From assembly GCF_001543105.1 (NCBI RefSeq), contig NZ_CP014159.1:1-64000 (forward strand): DNA of 64,000 nucleotides, written 5' to 3'. Numbering within the stretch: the stretch's first letter is position 1; the number at the start of each line of letters is the position of its first letter. Made by a program: the position numbers and the translations under genes. This DNA is from Aerococcus christensenii. Its GTDB lineage: Bacteria > Bacillota > Bacilli > Lactobacillales > Aerococcaceae. This document shows positions 56,908-64,000 of the stretch, piece after piece. The notes under the pieces were generated by a model. It did no database searches. It saw nothing but the letters and a program-made list of their open reading frames with translations, and was not told where the DNA came from.

Positions 56908-57696
56908 CTATTTATTTTTGAAAACTGGACGACGTTTTTCTTTAAAGGCTCTAATTCCTTCTTTAGAGTCTTCTGTTGCAAAGTTTTCTACAAAGATTTT
57001 TGTTTCAAACGGTAAAGCTTCTGAAATTTCTAAACTTGATCCTTGATTAATTGCCCGCTTAGCAGCTTGTAAACCTTGAGGAGAATTTTGAGCCATTTTT
57101 TCAGCGAATTCAATGGCTTTTTCTTGTAAAGTTTCTGAAGGGAAAACTTCATGAACTAAACCAAATTCTTTAGCTTGTTCTGCATTTAAAGTAGTCCCTG
57201 TATAAATTAAAGCTTTGGCTCTAGATTGACCGATTAAACGTTGGAGTGTTTGGGTTCCGCCACCGCCAGGAATAATTCCAATACCAATTTCAGGAAGCGC
57301 TAAGTTTAATTTTTCCCCTGCAATTCGAACGTCTGCAAACAAGGACATTTCGCAGCCGCCCCCACGTACAATCCCGTCATAAACATAGACAACAGGTTTC
57401 TTTGCAAAGTAGAAGCATGAATAGTTGCGTTTAGAAACGCGACAATATTCTTCAATTCCATTTTCTTCTTTTTGGGTAGCCAACATTTCATCAAGATCCA
57501 TACCAGCGGAGAAGATCTTGCCGTTCTTTTGTTGTGCCATTGTAAAGTAAATGACAGAAACGTTATCGTCTTCATCTAAACGTTTCACAGCATCTTCAAT
57601 TTCTTGAAGGTGAGCCATCTCTAAAATATTCAAAGGAGGATTATTTAAAATAATTTTCCCTACTTTGTTTTCTACAGTTACAGTTAACACTGACAT
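56908..57696 (-). CDS. Enoyl-CoA hydratase/isomerase family protein (crotonase)
   Basis: A 262-residue crotonase-fold enzyme. The start at 57696 follows AAGGAG with good spacing; an upstream in-frame extension has none. The oxyanion-hole parts (FSAGMDLDEML and DGIVRGGGCEMSLFADVRI) and the catalytic region LPEIGIGIIPGGGGTQ with both candidate glutamates are present. It would hydrate or isomerise a short enoyl-CoA. It ends 3 bp from the convergent lysR stop. Context fits the thiolase and CoA-transferase nearby, but no hydroxyacyl-CoA dehydrogenase is in the window. Confidence 0.88.
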   Translation of the reverse strand: MSVLTVTVENKVGKIILNNPPLNILEMAHLQEIEDAVKRLDEDDNVSVIYFTMAQQKNGKIFSAGMDLDEMLATQKEENGIEEYCRVSKRNYSCFYFAKKPVVYVYDGIVRGGGCEMSLFADVRIAGEKLNLALPEIGIGIIPGGGGTQTLQRLIGQSRAKALIYTGTTLNAEQAKEFGLVHEVFPSETLQEKAIEFAEKMAQNSPQGLQAAKRAINQGSSLEISEALPFETKIFVENFATEDSKEGIRAFKEKRRPVFKNK

Positions 57697-57998
57697 AAGA
57701 GTCACTCCTTTTAAATTTTTGTGTTTCAATTCACAATAAAATTTTCGCATGTCCCTCTTCATTTCACAAATTCTTTTTTTCAGCATTTACCATAACTATT
57801 TAGGAATTCCTATGAATTCAACTTCTTTCTTCCTTTAGTTCCTTTGATTTCTAAATATTTTCTTTCAAATATCCCCTCATTATTTTTTTTATAAAGGTCT
57901 TAGTGTTTTTAATAACTAATACTTTTTTAGTAAAAGTGAAAATTTTTGCTTCATGTGTAAGAAATAACAAGTAAATTCTCGTGAAAGCCCCTTAAACT

Positions 57999-58050
57999 TT
58001 GCTTTTTTTAAAGTTTTTAGGTATAATATTCACACTAATATGTGAATATT
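57999..58050 (+). promoter_or_regulatory. Promoter overlapped by a 10-bp palindromic operator
   Basis: TTGCTT (57999-58004) and TATAAT (58022-58027) are 17 bp apart. Overlapping the -10 box and covering the start site are AATATTCACA (58025-58034) and TGTGAATATT (58041-58050), perfect arms with a 6-bp centre, a classic repressor-site geometry. The region from 57787 to 58429 holds no gene; this promoter would give the panE-like gene a leader of nearly 400 nt. Confidence 0.6.
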
Positions 58051-58221
58051 TTTGTTAAATTTTTAGTTTATTTTTTGTTCTTAAATCTCATAAAAAACCT
58101 ATTCGTCCTATAAATAGATTCTATGCTTTTAAAACTATGCTTTTAAAAAGCTTGAAAAATCAACGTTTTCTAGGGTCTTTTAAAAATTTTAAAAAAAACT
58201 GTTCATTTTGTATCAAAATAC

Positions 58222-58230
58222 TGATATAAT
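58222..58230 (+). promoter_or_regulatory. Second promoter (extended -10) of the panE-like gene
   Basis: TGATATAAT forms an extended -10 box, giving a leader of about 190 nt. The leader contains small complementary segments but no riboswitch that I recognise. Confidence 0.45.
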
Positions 58231-58429
58231 AACCTTGGTAATTGATAGGTGAAATAAAGCGCTATCTTTCATGTCACTAAGCTTTTTATCACAAAGTGCA
58301 AAAGTGGATTCAACTATCGACGTAAGCGCAATCATCTCTCACTTTCAAGCGAGTTTGTGAAGCTCGTCTCCATTTTAATTTATGGTCGTCATTATTTAAA
58401 ATATTTCAAACTAAAAAGGAGGTATGTTC

Positions 58430-59374
58430 ATGAAAATTGTTATTGTAGGTGCCGGTGCTATGGGTTGCCGGTTCGGTTTAATGTTAAAAAAAGCAGGTAA
58501 AGATGTCACATTGATTGATAGCTGGGACAAACAAGTCGAAGAAATCAGTAAGAATGGGATCAATGCTAATTACAATGGTGAAGAAGTCCACGTAGATATT
58601 CCTATCTATCACCAAAAAGCTGTAGATCCTAGCTTAAAAGCAGATCTCGTTATTATCTTTACTAAAGCTATGCAATTAGAACAAGCTCTAGAAGATACAA
58701 AATCCATTGTGACTGACAGTACACAAGTTCTTTGCCTCATGAATGGGATTGGTTACGAAGATATTCTTCGCAAATACTTCGACGGCGAACATATTATTAT
58801 CGGGAATACTATGTGGACAGCTGGCTTAGAAGGCCCAGGTCATCCAAAACTATTTGGTAACGGATATGTTAACATGTTAAATCTCGGTAAGAGTGATAAA
58901 GCCGTTGAGGGTGCACAAGAAGTCGTTAAAGTCCTCGACGAAGGTGGACTTAATGCAATCTATGAAAAAGAAATCTTCTTCCTCATTTACAAGAAGATCT
59001 GCGTTAATGCTACAATGAATGGTCTATGTACCATTTTAGAAGCCAACATGGCTGATCTTGGTGAAGCTAAAGCTTCTGATCACATCGTTCGCAACATTGT
59101 TTCAGAAGTTGTTGATGTTGCGCGCGCTGAAGGTGTTGAAATGGATAAAGAAGAAATGTATCAACACGTTTATGAATGCTACAACCGTGAAACTATCGGG
59201 GCTCACTTCCCATCCATGTATCAAGACTTAGTTAAGAATAACCGTTTAACAGAAATCGACTATATTAACGGTGCTATTGCTGCTAAAGGTGAAAAATTAG
59301 GTATTCCAACCCCTTATAATCATTTCTTAACAGCATTAGTTCATACCAAAGAACAAATTTTAGGCGCTAAATAA
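58430..59374 (+). CDS. panE: 2-dehydropantoate 2-reductase family protein
   Basis: A 314-residue NADPH-dependent ketopantoate-reductase-type enzyme. ATG 58430 is 7 nt after AAGGAGG; the ATG two codons earlier is too close. The Rossmann start KIVIVGAGAMGCRFG (residues 2-16) and IIFTKAMQLEQAL, CLMNGIGYED, KICVNATMNGLC (catalytic lysine region) and the C-terminal motif HFPSMYQDL are as in PanE/ApbA. No other pantothenate genes are near, and some lactococcal PanE proteins reduce branched 2-keto acids instead, so the substrate is not certain. An orphan PTS EIIC-like transporter follows. Confidence 0.85.
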   Translation: MKIVIVGAGAMGCRFGLMLKKAGKDVTLIDSWDKQVEEISKNGINANYNGEEVHVDIPIYHQKAVDPSLKADLVIIFTKAMQLEQALEDTKSIVTDSTQVLCLMNGIGYEDILRKYFDGEHIIIGNTMWTAGLEGPGHPKLFGNGYVNMLNLGKSDKAVEGAQEVVKVLDEGGLNAIYEKEIFFLIYKKICVNATMNGLCTILEANMADLGEAKASDHIVRNIVSEVVDVARAEGVEMDKEEMYQHVYECYNRETIGAHFPSMYQDLVKNNRLTEIDYINGAIAAKGEKLGIPTPYNHFLTALVHTKEQILGAK

Positions 59375-59456
59375 AGCTTTTGTTTTTCACATCGACTTCT
59401 ACATTTTTGACTTCTGCACTTCATTTTTTAATTTTATAGTTGAGCAAAGCCATTTA

Positions 59457-59553
59457 TTAACCAAATATGGCAAGGAACGCAAATCATAGTATTTGTACGG
59501 CGACAGATTTTCTTCTTTCCTTGTTTCCTTATAGGTCTTTCTAAGTTTGGTTA
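59457..59553. other. Nested inverted repeats upstream of the EIIC-like gene
   Basis: Three sets of arms nest within each other: TAACCAAA (59458-59465) with TTTGGTTA (59546-59553), CAAGGAA (59471-59477) with TTCCTTG (59517-59523), and CAAAT (59480-59484) with ATTTG (59491-59495). No T run follows. A TATAAT at 59596-59601 lies further downstream and could be the promoter of the EIIC-like gene, in which case the structure is the 3' end of the panE mRNA or a DNA operator. No known RNA family is recognised. Confidence 0.45.
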
Positions 59554-59666
59554 CTAATGTTTGAAATATTTTAAAAGAAAGACTCTAACTAAGGATATAA
59601 TTTGCTCTGTGTTACTAATCAAAAATGTAGAGGTCTTCATTGATTTGATCCAGGGAGGTTTATATT

Positions 59667-60713
59667 ATGGAAACTGAATCAAAAATGACTCCTAAAGTCT
59701 TTTTAAATAAAGTCTTAGGAGGGACCGCTTTAGGGGTAGTTATCGGACTTATTCCAAACGCTGTTTTATCTGGTATCCTTAAATACTTTACACACATTCC
59801 TTTAGCTGTAACCATTACTCAAATTGCAGTTATTATTCAATTAGCTACGCCAATTATCATTGGTGGTTTGATTGCTATTCAATTCGGGTTTAAGCCTATG
59901 CAAATCATGGTTACGGCAGCCTGTGCCTTTGTAGGTTCTGGGGTTATTAAATTTAATCCTCAAGTTAAGGCCTATGTCGGTGCAGGGACCGGTGACCTGA
60001 TTAACACCATGATAACAGCTTCTATTGCTGTTCTCGTTTTAATGTGGGTCAAAGATAAATTTGGTTCAACGGCTGTTATTGCGATGCCAATCTTAGTCGG
60101 GTGTGGGGTTTCCCTCATCGGGGTACTCTTACTCCCTATCGTTGCTTCCTTAACAGGTGCTTTAGGTCATGTTATTAATGCGTTTACTAACTTCCAACCT
60201 ATCATAATGACTATTCTCATTAGCTGTGCTTTCGCGCTTATTATCATCTCCCCAGTTTCTACTGTGGCTATCGGTTTAGCGATCCAATTAAACGGTATCT
60301 CTGCTGGTGCTGCAGCTATGGGAGTTGGTGCTTCGGCAGTTATCTTAGTTATTCATTCTTGGAAAGTTAATGACTCTGGTGTTACCCTCGCCATTGCCCT
60401 TGGTGGTATGAAATTAATGATGCCTAACTTATTCAAATATCCAATTATTATGATTCCTGTTCTCTTTACAGCAGCTTTTTCCGCAATTCCTGTTTCCATC
60501 TTCAACGTTTTGGGTACTCCTCAATCCGCTGGGTTCGGTCTTGTCGGAATCGTTGGGCCTCTCGCATCTATCGATGCAGGTTTAAGCGTTATCTCAGCAG
60601 TAATTGTTTGGTTGATTATCCCTATTATTGCAGGTTTAGTAGCTTACTTCTTATTTGCTAAAATGCTCAAACTTTACGATCCAAATGTTGTCTTCAAATT
60701 CCAAGGCAACTAA
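59667..60713 (+). CDS. Orphan PTS EIIC-like membrane transporter
   Basis: A 348-residue membrane protein with about nine segments and the look of the PTS_EIIC_2 family (KFNPQVKAYVGAGTGDLINT, NVLGTPQSAGFGLVGIVGPL). No EIIA or EIIB domain is fused or adjacent, so sugar phosphorylation cannot be inferred. Such stand-alone proteins may work as secondary transporters. It starts after an AGGGAGG site, 290 bp after the panE-like gene, and ends in a terminator. Pairing with a ketoacid reductase suggests a keto- or hydroxy-acid substrate; this is inference only. Confidence 0.75.
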   Translation: METESKMTPKVFLNKVLGGTALGVVIGLIPNAVLSGILKYFTHIPLAVTITQIAVIIQLATPIIIGGLIAIQFGFKPMQIMVTAACAFVGSGVIKFNPQVKAYVGAGTGDLINTMITASIAVLVLMWVKDKFGSTAVIAMPILVGCGVSLIGVLLLPIVASLTGALGHVINAFTNFQPIIMTILISCAFALIIISPVSTVAIGLAIQLNGISAGAAAMGVGASAVILVIHSWKVNDSGVTLAIALGGMKLMMPNLFKYPIIMIPVLFTAAFSAIPVSIFNVLGTPQSAGFGLVGIVGPLASIDAGLSVISAVIVWLIIPIIAGLVAYFLFAKMLKLYDPNVVFKFQGN

Positions 60714-60732
60714 GCTTAGCTGTTAAGAAACC

Positions 60733-60768
60733 AAAAAACGTGAAGCAAAAATCTTCACGTTTTTTTTA
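60733..60768 (+). terminator. Terminator of the EIIC-like gene
   Basis: AAAAAACGTGAAG and CTTCACGTTTTTTTT form a strong stem with a T run. Confidence 0.92.
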
Positions 60769-60872
60769 TTTCTATTCGTGTTTTGTATGCAGCCCTTACT
60801 CACTCATCCCTCACACAACCTTTTTCCTATATATTCACCTCTAAAAAAATTAATTACTTTAAACTTCTCCAT

Positions 60873-60964
60873 AAAAAAAGCAGAGCTCCTGAAGCACTTC
60901 CAAAAAGTTGAACTAAAAATCTAACTTTTTGGGAGCACCTCATCTATTAAACTCTGCTTTTTTT
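60873..60964. terminator. Complex bidirectional hairpin
   Basis: The outer arms are AAAAAAAGCAGAG and CTCTGCTTTTTTT. The inner arms are TTCCAAAAAGTT and AACTTTTTGGGA. It can terminate from both directions, between the EIIC-like gene and the surface-protein remnant. The inner part resembles the hairpin at 30458-30508. Confidence 0.65.
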
Positions 60965-60982
60965 GATATTACCTTTCAAAAA

Positions 60983-62927
60983 TTAGAATCGTTTCTTCTT
61001 CCGAAATGCAAATAAACTTCCTAAGCCTAAAGCAAGGATTCCTAATCGCTCTAAAACTTCATAGTTTACTGCACCCGTCTGTGTTCTTCCGTATTATACG
61101 CTTGTCCGTAAAACTTCATCTTATCCGAATTAAGAAAAGATTTGCGTTGATCTTCTGGAATTTCTTCGCTGACGCCTTCTTTCCATTCCTCATACTCGTC
61201 CTCATCCAAATGACGAGAGAGTTTCTTTTCTTCTAGAGCTTGATAGCCTTGAATTTCTGGACTAGGGAATAGATACTTTTCATAATCCGTATCTTGTTTA
61301 TTATTGGAAAGCTGAGGGACGATTTGATAAGCACTAAGGGTTGCCTGATCCACTTTCTCTTTATCCATCTGTCCCTCACTCAGACGTTTTAGTGCAGACT
61401 CCGTCGTCTCCTTCTTAATTAGGACATGGTGTGCCATGCCACTATTAGAAGATAATAGGGACCAGAAAGCGCTGATAGCGTAGTCTTTCTGCCCGTTCCT
61501 CATCCGTTTCTCCTTCTTCAAGCTCAGGGTATAAGGCTCCCACCTCTTCATCAGCCTCTGGATCTAGCTGAAATTTAGCAGCCACAAACATATCCTTCGT
61601 CAGCCGGAAAGGCGCCGTATCCCAATATTCATACTTGTTATTATCTGCATCTATCGTTTTCTGGCTTTTAAGCAAGATATATCCTTGCAAGCCTCCACTT
61701 TCTCACCGTCTAATTCCTGACAGGCCTCATAAAAGGCTTGGGGCGTCAGTTGACCAGAAGTGAAAGCTTTCAGATCTTTTTGAGGCGTTTGGCTAGAGGA
61801 GTCATCCTCTCTAATCCAACCAAGGAAGGTATGTCCCTTCCACTTGGGCTCTTTATCCTTGGCTAGTGAAGGGACTTGCTGGCCATAATAGAGTTGTTGC
61901 GACCGAATAGGATTTTCAGCCCCGCCTGTATCATAAGAGGCGGTATACGACTTACGATAATACCGCAAATCAAAATGCAGTCTTCCCCCTGTATCTGGTA
62001 AAGGCGAGCGAACAAGTTCTCCTTCAGGTGAGAAGCCTCGGATTTCCAAAAGTTGTGCCAAAGCGTTTTGCCCCACTAATCCACTCTGTGGCGTTCCTCC
62101 CTCTTTATCGGTTTTCTCCTTGGATAATTGTTCAGTATAAACTTCAAATTCTTCGGATTCATCCTTATCTTTCGTCTGTGGGTTATCCAATTTCTGAATT
62201 AAGTGGCGAACATAATATTTGGCTACAGCGGATTGATAAGGCACATTAATGACTTGATTTTGATGGTCTAAGATATATTTCTTTATCAGAGGGCAAAGGA
62301 CTGGTATAGCCAGGAATCTTCTCTAATTTCAGAACTTTATCGAACTGGTCCAGCTGGGTCTTCACGCACAGTCATTTCATAAGGTTGATAGAGAACAAGA
62401 TTCGGATTATCTCTCACAACATAACGGAACTTAAGGGTATAGGTTTTCTGAGAAGGAACCGGTTGAACTTGTTGATTAGCCTCTTCCTTACTTTTGGGCT
62501 CTTTAAGATCGGTTTTAGGAAGTGCTAGCTCTAGTTGGTTAGAATCCAGTGGATGTAAAGCAGGTGCTGTTTGATGAAGTTCTTTGATTTGCTTGGAACT
62601 TCTCAGCAAACCTTCTTCCACAGAGACTTTCTTCTTTTGAGGAAGGGAATTTTATTGAGAACTAAGCGAACTCTCATTTGAACTTGATGGCTTAGGGCTT
62701 TCTTTAGAAAGACCACTTGGTAAAGAAGCAGTCGGATGATTCTTAGACTTCTGGTCTTCTTTGTCTGAAACTTGCTTATGAATATCTTCCTTAGATGGAG
62801 AGGAAATTTTCACTTCTTTAGCTAAAAAGGGTGGGGGCAAAAAAGGGGGCAACTTTTTAAAAGCACATAAAAAAAACAGCGCCCCACCAACGCATGAAAA
62901 CGCTGATAGAACGCCATTCCTTAACAT
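60983..62927 (-). pseudogene. LPXTG-type surface protein remnant, many frameshifts
   Basis: Five minus-strand fragments read as one wall-anchored protein of about 640 residues. The first has a hydrophobic segment, GVLSAFSCVGGALFFLCAF, then a Ser/Lys-rich stretch. The middle holds a beta-rich part and a Listeria-Bacteroides-type repeat (LYYGQQVPSLAKD, WKGHTFLGW). The last frame ends with QTGAVNYEVLERLGILALG and FRKKKRF, a sorting signal whose LPQTG has become RTQTG. Frameshifts fall near 62640, 62300, 61680, 61500 and 61080. The first ATG (62927) coincides with the last base of tRNA-Arg and lacks a ribosome binding site, so the original 5' end is lost. Confidence 0.75.
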
Positions 62928-63000
62928 CTGAAGAGCGGGATTCGAACCCGCGACCCACGGTTTAGAAGACCGTTGCTCTATCCAGCTGAGCTACCCTCAG
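62927..63000 (-). tRNA. tRNA-Arg (TCT anticodon)
   Basis: On the minus strand: acceptor arms CTGAGGG and TCTTCAG (with G-T pairs), D-arm GCTC/GAGC, anticodon stem ACGGT/ACCGT around CTTCTAA giving TCT, and T-arm GCGGGTTCGAATCCCGC. Discriminator A; CCA not encoded. Confidence 0.92.
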
Positions 63001-63068
63001 TTATCTGACAACTCTTATATTTTACTCAATACTAGCCTTATCTGTCAAGTTTTTTCTAGAGCAAGCCT

Positions 63069-64000
63069 CTAAAAATCCCTTGGTAATTGGAAAGTTGGTG
63101 GACGATAGCCTTTCAAGCGATAAGCATTGTGTCCTTGATCAAAATGGACAGACTCTAAATAAAGCGAAGAGCGACACTTGAGCCATGAAGAGAGTTCTTC
63201 AGGAGCAACCCATCCACTAAAAGGCGTATAAGCGCGCTTGATTTGATCCGCAATGGCTTCCTTCAAACGCTCAATATCTGACTTAGACTTCGCAGATAGC
63301 TTCAGGAAGGGACGAGAATACGTCAGAGGGACTTCTTGAGATATAGGAAGGTAGTCGGTCTTATTATAGAGGTAGAGGCGTGGAATCTCTTGCATGTGAA
63401 GATCTATTAAGAGCTGATTAACAACCTCTTCTTGCTCCTTAGCATAGGGCGAAGAGCTATCAACCACAATGAGAAGGAGGTCTACTTGTCGGCTCTCTTC
63501 TAAAGTCGAATGAAAAGCATCAATAACTAGCGGTGGCAAATCTTGAATAAACCCCACTGTATCTGTCACACTGACCAGGCATTGATTCGAAAATTGAAAG
63601 TGGCGGGTCAAAGGTGTCAAGGTTGCAAATAGCTGATCCGCTTGATACGTGTCTGCAGACGTTAGGCCTGTCAAGAGCGTGGACTTGCCAGCATTGGTAT
63701 AGCCCATGAGCCCTACTCGAAAAACGAAAGAACTTGTCCGATTTTTTCGGGCCACTTGCCGATGCTTTTCGACTTGTTTCAGATCTTGTTTGATTTTTTG
63801 AATCTTCTTTCTGAGAAAACGTCGGTCTTGTTCCAGTTGCGTTTCACCAGGGCCTCGACTTCCAATGCCTCCTCCTAAACGAGAGAGGGACTTACCTTGA
63901 CCAGCTAATCGAGGCAAAAGGTACTGGCTTTGGGCGAGAGCCACTTGGAGCTTTCCTTCTTTCGATTGGGCACGCTGGGCGAAAATATCTAAAATCAATT
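63069..64000 (-). CDS. hflX: GTPase HflX (5' end outside window)
   Basis: The C-terminal 309 or more residues of HflX, a ribosome-associated GTPase that splits stalled 70S ribosomes. The HflX-specific GGIGSRGPGETQLEQDRR precedes a coiled coil and the G domain with GYTNAGKSTLL (P-loop), the DTVGF switch II motif and NKTD for guanine specificity. All are intact. The start lies to the right of the window. Confidence 0.95.
   Translation of the reverse strand, partial: LILDIFAQRAQSKEGKLQVALAQSQYLLPRLAGQGKSLSRLGGGIGSRGPGETQLEQDRRFLRKKIQKIKQDLKQVEKHRQVARKNRTSSFVFRVGLMGYTNAGKSTLLTGLTSADTYQADQLFATLTPLTRHFQFSNQCLVSVTDTVGFIQDLPPLVIDAFHSTLEESRQVDLLLIVVDSSSPYAKEQEEVVNQLLIDLHMQEIPRLYLYNKTDYLPISQEVPLTYSRPFLKLSAKSKSDIERLKEAIADQIKRAYTPFSGWVAPEELSSWLKCRSSLYLESVHFDQGHNAYRLKGYRPPTFQLPRDF

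Noticed and set aside
58231..58429. Known riboswitch or T-box in the panE-like leader
   Set aside because: I found no T-box sequence, no strong terminator/antiterminator pair and no riboswitch core that I recognise; only a covariance search could change this.

Overview
The window comes from a low-GC Gram-positive bacterium of the Lactobacillales. Supporting signs are a YSIRK-type secreted adhesin with a divergent Mga-like regulator, the blocks DUF3013-prmA-rel-dtd and gpsB-rnpB-rlmL-type methyltransferase, a type B RNase P RNA, and strong AGGAGG ribosome binding sites. The mix of oleate hydratase, BrnQ, GntP-type permease and CoA-transferase would suit an Aerococcaceae-like host-associated coccus, but the genus is a guess. 

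Region 1-20,300 is an adhesion locus. A giant surface protein is read leftward. Its first half is a string of Ig/Rib-like modules and its second half at least 20 almost identical 480-bp repeats. A single-base deletion at about 1,129 breaks the frame, and the 3' end with the wall anchor lies left of the window. A Mga-like regulator is divergent from it. 

Region 20,300-24,960 is a graveyard of integrative or conjugative DNA. It holds a frameshifted tyrosine integrase next to the 3' end of tRNA-Gln(CTG), nested palindromes, an intact SH3/amidase gene, a broken topoisomerase III, a PcfJ-like gene and a nucleoid-protein fragment. 

Region 24,970-29,490 pairs an archaeal-type phosphoglycerate mutase homologue (threonine where the nucleophilic serine is expected) with a DASS anion transporter and a divergent LysR regulator, followed by the ordinary gpmA. 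A metI-metQ deletion fusion follows. 

Region 30,500-38,000 is mostly housekeeping: dtd, rel, prmA, DUF3013, gpsB, rnpB, a THUMP-type rRNA methyltransferase and an ADP-ribosylglycohydrolase. 

Region 38,100-51,200 holds oleate hydratase with a TetR regulator, an RNase H-like protein coupled to an unknown protein, a shattered membrane protein, an acyl carrier protein, a DUF2187-like protein, BrnQ, a CapA-like protein and an SNF2 helicase with a SWIM finger. 

Region 51,300-57,700 reads as a short-chain acid or ketone-body module: thiolase, CoA-transferase, GntP permease, LysR and crotonase. It is followed by a ketopantoate-reductase-like gene and an orphan PTS EIIC-like membrane protein with unusually structured upstream regions. 

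The right end holds a shattered LPXTG-type surface protein, tRNA-Arg(TCT) and the 3' part of hflX. Core genes look intact while accessory genes are repeatedly broken, which suggests active decay of accessory functions, or sequencing errors that happen to fall there.
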